A program made the position numbers and the translations under genes. Positions 24,351 through 35,856 of a stretch of DNA of 64,000 nucleotides are shown piece after piece. The number at the start of each line of letters is the position of its first letter. Positions within the stretch are counted from its first letter, which is position 1. Source of the DNA: Ricinus communis (Eukaryota > Streptophyta > Magnoliopsida > Malpighiales > Euphorbiaceae). The stretch covers positions 16,313,582 through 16,377,581 of the forward strand of contig NC_063262.1 of NCBI RefSeq assembly GCF_019578655.1, written 5' to 3'. A model generated the notes under the pieces. It ran no database searches. It was not told where the DNA came from and saw nothing but the letters and a program-made list of their open reading frames with translations.

Positions 24351-24550
24351 CCCATAAGCCATGATCATATTCGGATGTGTTTAGTGTAAAACAAGAATAC
24401 TTTCACGTGAACTGCAGGTTAGGATAGCTTGTTCACATGCTATCCTACTCATGTTCTTGTCTTGTTTCCTGGTGTGCGCTATCATTGCTCAGTTTATAAA
24501 GCAGATCTCGAGACTCGAGATGCAAAAGTAAATTATTCTTATATAAAAGT

Positions 24551-25215
24551 AAGAGTACATTACGGTAAATTATTAAAGTAACACTTTCATACTTCTTGTT
24601 TAAAATTTAAATTTAATGGTCGTTTTATTTATACTTAAAATATTTTTAGTTAATTAATCTTATCAAATGACTAATATGTAAAATATATTTAATTTGATCC
24701 CTTGAGTTTGATATTCTATTTTAAATTTAATAAGTAAATTACTTTTTTCAGTGATTAAATTCTTGAATTTGGTGGTTTCAAAAAAAAAACCCATTAACTT
24801 GGTTATTAACTAAATTATTTTACAAAAAGCTTAAATATAAATAGATAAAATATAAATATCAAGTAACATAATGCATAAAAATTCATAATTATTTATTTAA
24901 AATTAAAATAAATTGTAATCTTATTTTAATTTAAATAAAAATTGCGTCTTGAGATTTTATTTTGTGGAATGACTCTTTATATTATAAGACTAACAAATAT
25001 AAAATTTACCTTAGAGATGATCTTGTCTAGTTTGCCTTTTTTTTTCTTTTTAACTTACTTTCACTTTTTATGATTCACCTTTACCAAAATGACACCATTT
25101 TTTATTCCGCATTAAAAAAAAAAGTCGAATGATCACTCATTAAAAAATAAATAATAAAAGGCATGACTAATGATTCAGTAAATTATTTTGAATAGTATTA
25201 TATTTTTAATTCATT
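24551..25215. repeat. Left 665-bp direct repeat flanking the viral cluster
   Basis: AT-rich non-coding DNA running from AAGAGTACATTACGG to TTTTTAATTCATT. It is repeated at 45899-46563 in the same orientation and length; I found one substitution (TTGCG against TGGCG). It has no TG...CA ends and no primer site, so it is not an LTR. It is probably host DNA duplicated when the viral block was inserted. Confidence 0.9.
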
Positions 25216-25224
25216 GAATAAAAA

Positions 25225-25374
25225 TAATTTTCATTTTTTAAATTATTAATTTCTTGTTTTATATTTTTAATTTCTTCTTGTAAATCTTGAATATTAGGTG
25301 TAGAATTTCTAGAAGATTTTGAGTCAAATCTTTGAAAAATTTCTTTTAAGTTATAAGGAATAGGTTCAGATTTT
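25225..25374 (-). mobile_element. Short antisense viral fragment at the left junction
   Basis: About 150 bp matching viral ORF1 at 45115-45262 in the same plus-strand reading, so it is inverted relative to copy A, which starts directly after it. It forms the left border of the viral block and is out of genome order, as expected of filler DNA at an end-joined junction. Confidence 0.85.
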
Positions 25375-25532
25375 ATCAGAGCCTAGTTATTAAACTCGTG
25401 ATATTGTTTAAGGTAGCGTTGGTCAGCCTGGTTTTCCGTTGGTCAGCCCGTCTTCCTAATTATCAGTCAGGGTGGTCCCGGTAGGTAGTCCCACTATCCT
25501 AAACATTATTTACTCGTTTATTATCTTTGGTA

Positions 25533-28500
25533 ATGACATCGTTGTTTCGCAGTTTTAGTAGTCGAGAAATAGTTTCTCCTTCTTCTTCTTCTACTCTTTC
25601 TGATTTAAATTCTGAAGAATTTACTGTTCAAGGGTCTAATATCTCAGAAATAGAAAATCAGTTACATAATTGGTCCATCCCTAAACAAAATGTTAATAAC
25701 ATTTATCGAATTGGAACTTTTGATTTTGCACAAAATTATTCTATTAAACAAACTGAACAAACTATTGCTTTAAATAAATCTCATGAAAATTTACATTTAC
25801 TTTCGTCTTCTGCATTGCATGAACATATTAAAAAGAAATTTAAATTTTTACATATAGGCATGGTTCAAATTGCTGTTAAACCTTTATTTAGAATTGGATT
25901 AGACATACCTATTTTCCTTTGTTTGAGAGATGCAAGACATTTGAATTTTTCAAATTCACTTTTGGCTATGGCTGAATCAAATTTAGCCAATGGTCCTGTC
26001 TATTTTAATTGTTATCCAAATTTTTCAATTTCATTATTTGATTCAAATATTTTAGACACTTTAATTTTAACTGTTAAAACAAAAAATATGGATTTTGCTG
26101 AAAATTCTAGATCTATAGCTGTCATTTATAGGATCTACTATAAAGTAATGACAACAACTATAGATCCTAGAGCAAGACATTCTTTAACAAGAAATGAAAC
26201 GGTTTTATTTGAAGCTAATCCTTTACATTCTAAAATACAAGTCCCCAAAAGACTAAAATGGAATGAATTATCGCAGGCCGGAACTTGGGATTTACAAGAA
26301 ATAAATAAGCCTCAGTCTATAGAAAATAATTCTAGAGTTTCACAAATTTTAGAGCAATCAAATGGTTCTGTTCAAATAAGTTTCTCACCTACTTTTGTAC
26401 CTTCATCTAGATTGTCTACTTTTGAAAATTCTAGACCTTCCACACACACAACACGTTTTCCAAATTCTAATACAAATTTACAAGGAGTTGATTTTGAAAA
26501 TAGGATTCCTCAACCTTTTTACACTGATTCTGTTAATATAGAACAAGATAAAAATTCTGATGAACCTGTTTTGTCACCTTCTAGATCAACTATGGAAAAT
26601 TTTTCAACTTTAAATATGATTTTTACACCTTTTGAAATAGATAAACCTTTTTTACGATCCGATTATTACCATATAAGAAATCGTGAAAAGTTTTATGATT
26701 TCAAAATCATTTTCAAAGGGGGAGAGAGACTATTCAAGAGAAATTTTATGAATATTTGAATTACATTAAGATAAATGTTCCGTTTTTTATCCGGTTTGAA
26801 ATTTATTGTAACAATAATGATATAAAATTTCCTTTTAAAAATATTTACAAATGATAGAGTTTCTAAAACTTGGAATACAACCAGTAGGAAATAAACAAAT
26901 TATTTCGCTCATCCACCTTTAGAAGAAGTTAAAATAAATGTTCATAATCAGGAAATAATTGCTTCACCCTTTAAAAAGATAAGCTCTGAGAATGACGACA
27001 AACTCCCTTTACTAAAAGATATTAGAAATGTTCAAAATCAAAATAATTATACAAATCAAATTCTTTTTACAATTGCTTCACAACTTGATAGGATAGAGAC
27101 ATCTAGCCTAAATAATCATGCACCTAGGCCAGGTGGTATACCTATGAAACCTATTTTTCAACCCCATGAGATTCCTGAACAACAATTAATTAAATTAAAT
27201 GATAAAGATGATATTTTGAACCAAATAAATTTAAAATTAGCTAGTTTGTCCTTAAAAGATAAACCTTCTGTTAGTGTACTTAATTCTGATAATCTTGAAC
27301 AAAATGAAGTTAAAAATTTAGAGAGTCAATTTATTAACGATAAAATTGAAATAAATAAAATATACCATAATAAAGGTTTTGACAAACCTAGGACTAGACA
27401 TTATTATCCTAGACCTACTCCTCCAGATGTCTTATTTGAGGAAAGAGTTAGCTTTACTCAAGCAAAATATGATGGAGATTCACATTTATGAATGGAACTT
27501 AGATGGTCCATGCGAATATCGGATTTTAAATATGTTACAGGAAATGACCATGGCACATGCCGTCTGAGCCGGATCTGTAAATATCGATAAAAAAATAGCT
27601 CGGATGTTAATATCCGGCTTCACCGGGTCAATTAAAAGGATGGTGGGATAATTACACCTCCTTAGAAGATAAATCAAGGATTTTAAATGCTAGGAAAATA
27701 GTTATAAAAACTGAAAATCAAACATCTATTCAAACCGAAGAAGAAGATGTTTGTTGCAACTTTACTTTTGCTATTACAAAATGTTTTGTTGGTGAACCTA
27801 ATCAATATCAAATTCGATCTTCAAATTCTTTCAAATCTAACTTGTCCTAAACTTCAAGATTTTCGTTGGTACAAAGATGTCTTTTTAACAAAAGTTTTCT
27901 CTAGAACTGATTGTAACCATAGTTTTTGGAAAGAAAGATTTATTGCTGGTCTACCTAAATTATTCGCTGAAAAGGTTAGAACAAAGATTAGAGATTTTTA
28001 TGGAAATACTATTCCTTATGACACTTTAACCTATGGAGAAATTATTAATTTTATTAATAATGAAGGCTTAGCTTTGTGTACTGATTTGAAATTAAAAGCC
28101 AAAATTAAAAATGAATTTTCACAATCTAGAAAGAGTTAGGAGATTTACATTTTCAATATGGCTATGAACGTATTCAAGCCCCTTCCTCAAAAACTAAAAA
28201 ATATCTGAAAAGAAAATCTTCTAATAAAAATTATAGAAAAAATACTTCGAATTTTCAAAAACCTTCTTCATCTAAAAATATTTCTCAAAATAAAAATAAA
28301 AATAATAAAAAGAAAGGTCCTCCTGTCATTACAAATGTGGTCGTGTTGGTCATTTTAAATCCCAAATGTAGGATGAAAGAAAAATTAATAAATTAGACAT
28401 CTCCGATAAACTTAAAGATCAAATGCTTAATCTTTTACTATCCGGTGATCCCGAAAATTCGATTTAAGTGATTTTGAAGAAAATGATTTAAATATTCTAA

Positions 28501-30911
28501 GTGATTCATCTTCTACAAATACCGATTTTGAAACATGTGAAGGTCCTGGAATTTGTACAGTCCTTGTTGTAATTCAACTTTAAATGTTTTAACAAAAGAA
28601 ACCCTTCCGATCTTTTTGAATTAGTAGACAAAATTAATGACCCTTCCGATAGAGAAAAATACTTTTTAAAATTAAGAGATATTGTTTTGCATAACGAAAT
28701 TCAAAAATCCGAACCTATTCCTTATAACTTAAAAGAAATTTTTCAAAGATTTGACTCAAAATCTTCTAGAAATTCTACACCTAATATTCAAGATTTACAA
28801 GAAGAAATTAAAAATATAAAACAAGAAATTAATAATTTAAAAATGAAAATTTAGATTTCAAAGAAAGAATTTTAAAATTGGAACTAAATAGGAAAAATAA
28901 AGATATTACTTTGAGTCCTCTGAAAATCACGAATGATTCTCATATTAATGAATTTTTAGCTCATATTACCGAGTAAATTTTCATAAATGGTTTATTTTTG
29001 TTAGAATTCTTATAAATGATTTTAAAATTGAGACAATTGCTTTAGTTGATTCCGAGTGACCAAAATTGTATACAAGAAGGAATTGTACCTACAGTTTTTG
29101 AAAAACAACCGAAAAATTACATCACTGGCGATGGTTCAAGAATGCAAATAAATTATAAACTTTCTAAAGTTAAAATTTGTAATGATGGATTGTGTTTTAC
29201 ACTTCTTTTATTCTAATAAAAATCTATCCTACATCGTTATTCTTGGAACTCCGTTTTTAGCATTACTTTATCCTTTCACAGTTGACACACACGGTATCAA
29301 AACTAGATTATTAGGAAAAGAAATTTGTTTTAAATTCATCTTCTCCGAGCAAGAAAAGGACATAAATGTTTTGAAGAAAAATTGCGTTTTTAATGATCTT
29401 ATTAGTCAAAAGAAAAAACAAATCGCTTTTTTAAACAAAGAAATCTTATCTTTAAAGATTAAAGAAGAGTTAGACCTTGATGTGACAAAAGCCAAAATAA
29501 AAGATATCGAGAATCTCTTTACTAAAGACTTATGTGCACTGTCCCAAATGCTTTTGGAATAGGAAAAACATGTGATATCTTTACCTTATGTTAAGGATTT
29601 TCCAAAATAACATACCAACAAAATCACATGCTATACATATGAACACAGAACTTGAAAATCATTGTAAGAAAGAAATAGATGAATTATTACAAAAGGGGTT
29701 AATTCGTAATTCTAGTTCTCCTTGGAGGTACTTCCGCTTTCTATGTCTATAATGCAGTCCGAGAAGGAACGTGGTGTACCCAGACTTGTCATAAATTATA
29801 AACCTTTAAATAAAGTTTTAGAATGGATTAGATACCCTTTACCTAACAAAAGAGATTTGTTGAAAAAACTTTATGATTCAAAAATTTATTCTAAGTTTGA
29901 CATGAAATCTGGCTTTTGGCAAATCCAAATAGATGAAAAGGATCGTTATAAAACTGGTTTTAATGTTCCTTTCGGTCATTATGAATGGAATGTCATGCCA
30001 TTTGGATTAAAAATGCACCATCCGAATTCCAGAGAATTATGAATGACATTTTTCATGATCATCAATCATTTACCATTGTTTACATTGATGATGTGTTAGT
30101 CTTTTCAAATTCATTAGCACAACATTTTTCTCATTTGCATAAGTTTTACAATATAATTAAACAAAATGGTTTAGTAGTTTCTGCACCTAAAATGAAACTA
30201 TGTCAAACAAAAATTAGATTTCTTGGACATGAAATTTTTGAAAATAATGTTTCACCTATTTCAAGAGTTTTGGAATTTACTTCTAAATTTCCTGATGAAA
30301 TTAAGGACAAAAATCAACTTCAAAGATTTTTGGGATGTCTTAATTATGTATCTGATTTCTTTAAGGATATTAGAATCCTCTGTAAACCTTTGTTCAATCG
30401 TCTTAGAAAAAATCCAAAACCCTGGACCCATGAACACACTCGAGTCGTACAAACTATTAAACAGAAAATTCGTCATTTACCTTGTCTATCCATACCACAT
30501 CCCACTGCTTTTCTCATAGTAGAAACAGATGCCTCTGATTTAGGTTTTGGAGGTATTCTCAAACAGAGGTTACTGATCAAAATCTGAGTCTTTGGTTAGA
30601 TTTCACTCTGGAGCATGGAATGAAACCCAATCCAAATACTCTACTATTAAAAAAGAGCTTTTATCAATTGTTTTATGTATTACAAAATTTGAAGATGATT
30701 TAGTTGGAAAACATTTTTACTACGTATTGATTGTAGTGCTGCAAAAATATTTTGGAAAAGGATGTTAAAATTTTATTTCAAAACAAGTTTTGCCGGATGG
30801 CAAGCACTATTAGGAATATTTGATTTTGATATTGAGTATATTAAAGGTTCTTCAAATTCTTTGCCTGATTTTTTGACAAGAGAATTTTTGCAGGGAAATA
30901 AATCAAGCTAA
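25533..30911 (+). pseudogene. Viral ORF1 polyprotein, broken (copy A)
   Basis: The first ATG is at 25533; the longer frame from 25527 would need a TTG. Codons up to about 26240 hold the 30K-type movement protein, with the conserved NGPVYFNCYPNFSISLFD. The coat-protein region follows to about 28400, with a zinc knuckle near 28320-28375 (CGRVGHFK) broken by an indel. The protease active site lies near 29045 but its DSG motif is disrupted. RT spans about 29640-30420, with KSGFWQIQIDEKDRYKT, WNVMPFG and YIDDVLVF. RNase H (VETDASDLGFGG) lies at about 30520. The frame ends at TAA 30909-30911. There are many frameshifts; the first clear one is at about 26690, where copies B and D1 have an extra base. 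Confidence 0.9.
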
Positions 30912-30916
30912 TTCTT

Positions 30917-32089
30917 ATGGGCACTCCCATAAAGAAAAAATTATCTCCAGCCGATTTTGCGGCTAAAAAGTCTGGACAATCTTCGTTGATTTCTACCAAC
31001 TGATTTGAAATACTTGACAAAACTCCTTCTACCCCACCTAAACCATCCAACTTTTTACAAATCGTTACAAAACCAGGTTCTTCTAAAACCGAACCACCCA
31101 AATATTTCACAAAACCTCAACACCAAATTGTAACTATTCTTGAAAGCGAAATATTCAATGGAAATTTAGAAAATCCTAATTACCAACAATTATTCCAACA
31201 CATTTTTCCCTCTGGACAATTCTTCATTCCCCGAAAGTTCGTACAAATTAAAAATTTTTACGAACTTATCCTTTGGACACTCACTCAATAGAAATTGAAC
31301 ATTCCTTTGATAAAGACGTTCTGAAAGATCTCCTATTCAAAATGCAGAATTTTGAAAGTCCTTACCCTAACTGACCGGAACCAAAATCCTTATACCGCCA
31401 AAAATTTTCATTACCTTTACACCTCCTTGTTTCAATTATTTTGATTACAAAAAGCCCTGGTACTATACTTTTATCTTCAAATTGGAACCATTCTTGGTTT
31501 TTTATGTTTCACAAAACCAACTCAAAACCTTTCCAAATTGGTTTTCCGATTGGTGGACATATTTTGGACTATGCCCGAAATTTTACCTACCAAAATTATG
31601 GAAGGATTTACTATCTTTAAAGAAAAATTACCCATTCTTAAACATGACAAATTGATTATTTTTTCCGAAACTTTTAACCTACCTTGGATATTTTCTTGGC
31701 AATTCAAGGTGAAACCTTATAAACCCTCTCCAAATGTAAATTCTATTACCGCTTAGTTCGAGAATATAGTGTCAAATGGTGGACAAACTGCAAAGACATT
31801 CAAGCCAATAAAGAAACTGTTTTGAAACATTTTGCGGGAAAAAATCCCATGATAGCGCAAGTCAATCTATGGAACAATTTAACTTTTATCGGACAAAAGT
31901 AAAATTTTAGCAAAATTATCTGGAAATACAACAAAGAAGGAATTCAAAGCAGCCTTGGAACAAGCTTTGTCACAAGTCTCTGGAGATAGTGACAATGAAG
32001 ACTCTGGAAGCACTAGTGGACCAAGTCTTACTCCTCAAAATGAAGATGATTGCTATGGACTCGACAATTATGACATTATTTTTGACTAA
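30917..32089 (+). pseudogene. Viral ORF2, unknown function, broken (copy A)
   Basis: Starts five bases after the ORF1 stop with MGTPIKKKLSPADFAA and ends at TAA 32087-32089. It is rich in proline and lysine near the start. The middle has an aromatic-rich stretch (FPNWFSDWWTYFGL, seen in the other copies). The C-terminus is acidic and serine-rich. No known enzymatic motif is seen. Florendoviruses carry a second ORF of unknown function in this position. This copy is interrupted soon after the start and again within. Confidence 0.7.
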
Positions 32090-32153
32090 ATGGACAAAGA
32101 ATCTTTTCCTTTTTACAAATGGAAGAAAACGGACAAAAGAAGATGATAAGAAT

Positions 32154-32313
32154 GGACAAAGTGGCAGACAAGAATCTTTTCTTTTTGACAAAATGATGTA
32201 ATTATTGTACAAAGTGGCAGACAAGAATCTTTTCTTTTTGACAAAATGGTGTAATTATTGGACAAAGTGGCAGACAAGAATCTTTTCTTTTTAACAAAGT
32301 AGTTTAATTATTT
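32154..32313 (+). repeat. Three 53-bp tandem repeats, viral (copy A)
   Basis: Units start at 32154, 32207 and 32260, each with GGACAAAGTGGCAGACAAG (or near) and CTTTTTGACAAAATG. They lie after ORF2 and just upstream of where the promoter lies in copy C. The arrangement is conserved in B and C, so it predates integration. An enhancer-like role is possible. Confidence 0.9.
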
Positions 32314-32425
32314 GTAATAATGTAACGGACTCAAGTTTAAATTACTTACTTCTTCTCTTTTTCTCTTCTCTTTTCTCTTCTTTTATTATAAACTATTTCT
32401 CTATTATTCGATCCTGCTCCGCAAA

Positions 32426-32438
32426 TGGTATCAGAGCC
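32426..32438 (+). other. Viral primer binding site, initiator tRNA-Met
   Basis: TGGTATCAGAGCC is complementary to the 3' end of plant initiator tRNA-Met and is the standard minus-strand start of plant pararetroviruses. It marks the beginning of the next genome unit, in tandem with copy A. Confidence 0.9.
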
Positions 32439-34358
32439 TAGTTATTAAACTTGTGATATTGTTTAAGGTAGCGTTGGTCAGCCTGGTTTTCCGTTGGTCA
32501 GCCCGTCTTCCCAATTATCAGTCAGGGTGGTCCCGGTAGGTAGTCCCACTATCCTAAACATTATTTACTCGTTTATTATCTTTGGTAATGACATCGTTGT
32601 TTCGCAGTTTTAGTAGTCGAGAAAAAAAAATTATAAACTATTTCTCTATTATTCGATCCTGCTCCGCAAATGACCCTTCTGATAGAAAAAAATACTTTTT
32701 ATCTCTTAATTTTAAAAAGTATTTTTCTCTATCAGAAGGGTCATTAATTTTGTCTACTAATTCAAAAAGATCAGAAACTGCAAAGACATTCAAGCCAATA
32801 AAGAAACTGTTTTGAAACATTTTGCGCTGAAAAGGTTAGAACAAAGATTAGAGATTTTTATGGAAATACTATTCCTTATGACACTTTAACCTATGGAGAA
32901 ATTATTAATTTTATTAATAAATGTTCCGTTTTTTATCTGGTTTGAAATTTATTGTAACAATAATGATATAAAATTTCCTTTTAAAAATATTTTTACAAAT
33001 GATAGAGTTTCTAAAACTTGGAATACAACTAGTAGGAAATAAACAAATTATTTCACATTCATCCACCTTTAGAAGAAGTTAAAATAAATGTTCATAATCG
33101 GAAATAATTGCTTCACCCTTTAAAAAGATAAGCTCTAAGAATGACGACAAACTCCCTTTACTAAAAGATATTAGAAATGTTCAAAATCAAAATAATTATA
33201 CAAATCAAATTCTTTTTACAATTGCTTCACAACTATAGATCCTAGAGCAAGACATTCTTTAACAAGAAATGAAACGGTTTTATTTGAAGCTAATCCTTTA
33301 CATTCTAAAATACAAGTCCCCAAAAGACTAAAATGGAATGAATTATCGCGGTACGGAACTTGGGATTTACAAGAAATTAATAAGCCTCGGTCTATAGAAA
33401 ATAATTCTAGAGTTTCACAAATTTTAGAGCAATCAAATGGTTCACATTCAAATAAGTTTTTCACCTACTTTTGTACCTTCATCTAGATTGTCTACTTTTG
33501 AAAATTCTAGACCTTCCACACACACAACACGTTTTCCAAATTCTAATACAAATTTACAAGGAGTTGATTTTGAAAATAGGATTCCTCAACCTTTTACACC
33601 GAATTACATTAATATAGAACAAGATAAAAATTCCGATGAACTGTTTTGTCACCTTCTAGATCAACTATGGAAAATTTTTCAACTTTAAATATGATTTTTA
33701 CACCTTTTGAAATAGATAAACCTTTTTTACGATCCGATTATTACCATATAAGAAATCGTGAAAAAGTTTTATGGTTTCAAAATCATTTTTCAAAGGGGGA
33801 GAGAGAGACTATTCAAGAGAAATTTTATGAATATTTGAATTCTGTTAAGATAAATGTTCCGTTTTTTATCTGGTTTGAAATTTATTGTAACAATAATGAT
33901 ATAAAATTTCCTTTTAAAAATATTTTTACAAATGATAGAGTTTCTAAAACTTGGAATACAACCGTAGGAAATAAACAAATTATTTCTGTTCATCCACCTT
34001 TAGAAGAAGTTAAAATAAATGTTCATAATCAGGAAATAATTGCTTCACCCTTTAAAAAGATAAGCTCTGAGAATGACGACAAACTCCCTTTACTAAAAGA
34101 TATTAGAAATGTTCAAAATCAAAATAATTATACAAATCAAATTCTTTTTACAATTGCTTCACAACTTGATAGGATAGAGACATCTAGCCTAAATAATCAT
34201 GCACCTAGGCCAGGTGGTATACCTATGAAACCTATTCTTCAACCCCATGAGATTCCTGAACAACAATTAATTAAATTAAATGATAAAGATGATATTTTGA
34301 ACCAAATAAATTTAAAATTAGCTAGTTTGTCCTTAAAAGATAAACCTTCTGTTAGTGA
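32439..34358 (+). mobile_element. Rearranged viral fragment D1
   Basis: Begins like a genome: leader, then the ORF1 start (about 32588-32623). It then jumps to the 3' terminal region (TTATAAACTATTTCTC), to a fold-back piece, to an ORF2 piece (AAAGACATTCAAGCC, 32777), to coat-protein pieces (32826 and 32920), and to movement/coat protein from about 33231. A long open block spans 33646-34392. It ends at 34355-34358, where AGTG is shared between coat-protein sequence and the 3' end of inverted copy B, a four-base microhomology junction. Confidence 0.85.
32671..32743. repeat. Fold-back palindrome in D1
   Basis: Arms 32671-32700 and 32714-32743 are 30 bp each with one mismatch and a 13-base loop. 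Both arms come from the same ORF1 segment (GACCCTTC...GATAGA), one in each orientation. A related but altered palindrome sits at 41094-41162 in copy B. Confidence 0.9.
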
Positions 34359-34383
34359 TGCCTGCCTTCATCTAACTTACATC

Positions 34384-34391
34384 TATATATA
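34384..34391 (-). promoter_or_regulatory. Viral TATA box (copy B), truncated promoter
   Basis: TATATATA in the same context as in copy C. The expected start site and the poly(A) signal are missing because the sequence joins D1 at 34358. Any transcript would enter D1, and then A, in antisense. Confidence 0.6.
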
Positions 34392-34450
34392 ATAAGAAGT
34401 AGGACACTATTCGGACTTCAAACAAGCTTGAGTCCGTTACATTATTACAA

Positions 34451-34608
34451 ATAATTAAACTACTTTGTTAAAAAGAAAAGATTCTTGTCTGCCACTTTGT
34501 CCAATAATTACACCATTTTGTCAAAAAGAAAAGATTCTTGTCTGCCACTTTGTCCAATAATTACACCATTTTGTCAAAAAGAAAAGATTCTTGTCTGCCA
34601 CTTTGTCC
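34451..34608 (-). repeat. Three 53-bp viral repeats (copy B)
   Basis: Same three-unit array as at 32154-32313, inverted, immediately upstream (in transcription sense) of the copy B TATA box. Confidence 0.9.
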
Positions 34609-34672
34609 ATTCTTATCATCTTCTTTTGTCCGTTTTCTTCCATTTGTAAAAAGGAAAAGATTCTTTGTCCAT

Positions 34673-35851
34673 TTAGTCAAAAATAATGTCATAATTGTCG
34701 AGTCTATAGCAATCATCTTCATTTTGAGGAGTAAGACTTGGTCCACTAGTGCTTCCAGAGTCTTCATTGTCACTATCTCCAGAGACTTGTGACAAAGCTT
34801 GTTCCAAGGCCGCTTTGAATTCCTTCTTTGTTGTATTTCCGGATAATTTTGCTAAAATTTTACTTTTGTCCGATAAAAGTTAAATTGTTCCATAGATTGA
34901 CTTGTACGTGCTATCATGGGATTTTTCCATAAAATGTTTCAAAACAGTTTCTTTATTGGCTTGAATGTCTTTGCAGTTTGTCCACCATTTGACACTATAT
35001 TCTCGAACTAAGCGGTAATAGAATTTACATTTGGAGAGGGTTTATAAGGTTTCACCTTGAATTGCCAAGAAAATATCCAAGGTAGGTTAAAAGTTTCAGA
35101 AAAAATAATCAATTTGTCATGTTTAAGAATGGGTAATTTTTCTTTAAAGATAGTAAATCCTTCCATAATTTTGGTAGGTAAAATTTCTGGGCATAGTCCA
35201 AAATATGTCCACCAATCAGAAAACCAATTTGGAAAGGTTTTTGAGTTGGTTTTGTGAAACATAAAGAACCAAGAATGGTTCCAATTTCGAAGATAAAAAG
35301 TATAGTACCAGGCTTTTTTGTAATCAAAATAATTGAAACAAGGAGGTGTAAAGGTATGAGAAAATTTTTGGCGGTATAAGGATTTTGGTTCCGGTCGGTT
35401 AGGGTAAGGACTTTCAAAATTCGCATTTTGAATAGGAGATCTTTTCAGGAACGTCTTTATCAAAGGAATGTTCAATTTCTATTGAGTGAGTGTCCAAAAG
35501 GATAAGTTCGTAAAAGTTTTTTAATTTGTACGAACTTTCAGGAATGAAGAATTGTCCAGAGGGAAAAATGTGTTGGAATAATTGTTGGTAATTAGGATTT
35601 TCTAAATTTCCATTGAATATTTCGCTTTCAAGAATAGTTACAATTTGGTGTTGAGGTTTTGTGAAATATTTGGGTGGTTCGGTTTTAGAAGAACTGGTTT
35701 TGTAACGGTTTGTAAAAAGTTGGATGGTTTAGGTGGGGTAGAAGGAGTTTTGTCAAGTATTTCAAATCATTGGTAGAAATCAACGAAGATTGTCCAGACT
35801 TTTTAGCCGCGAAATCGGTCGGAGATAATTTTTCTTTATGGGAGTGCCCAT
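34673..35851 (-). pseudogene. Viral ORF2, broken (copy B)
   Basis: ATG at 35851 (MGTPIKK) and stop at 34673-34675 match the copy A ORF2 borders. The best open block is 35008-35475, with the FPNWFSDWWTYFGL aromatic stretch. Frameshifts lie on both sides of it. Function unknown; position and length fit the second ORF of florendovirus-like genomes. Confidence 0.7.
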
Positions 35852-35856
35852 AAGAA

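Larger units (their letters stand above)
25374..32425 (+). mobile_element. Endogenous caulimovirid copy A, about 7.05 kb
   Basis: An integrated plant DNA pararetrovirus genome, running from a truncated primer site (TATCAGAGCC, 25374-25383) to just before the next full primer site (32426). Order: leader of about 150 nt (25384-25532, with GTTGGTCAGCC twice), ORF1 polyprotein (movement protein, coat protein, protease, RT, RNase H), then ORF2. No integrase is present, as expected for this family. Two ORFs in this order suggest Florendovirus, by inference. The copy has many frame breaks. It also lacks about 140 bp near its 3' end that in copy C carries the promoter and poly(A) signal; the break lies at about 32344. 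Confidence 0.9.

Noticed and set aside
24551..25215. Reading the 665-bp repeats as LTRs of a retrotransposon enclosing the viral block
   Set aside because: They start AAGAG and end TCATT, lack TG/CA ends, have no adjacent primer site or polypurine tract, and enclose caulimovirid rather than retrotransposon sequence.
25527..25532. Movement protein starting at 25527
   Set aside because: That codon is TTG. The first ATG of the frame is at 25533 and all copies keep ATGACATCG there.
30261..30476. Antisense ORF conserved opposite viral RT (also 36297-36512)
   Set aside because: It is conserved only because the RT strand is conserved between copies; no separate evidence for coding.
32154..32313. 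CRISPR-like array
   Set aside because: The 53-bp units are contiguous with no spacers, and this is plant nuclear DNA carrying viral sequence.
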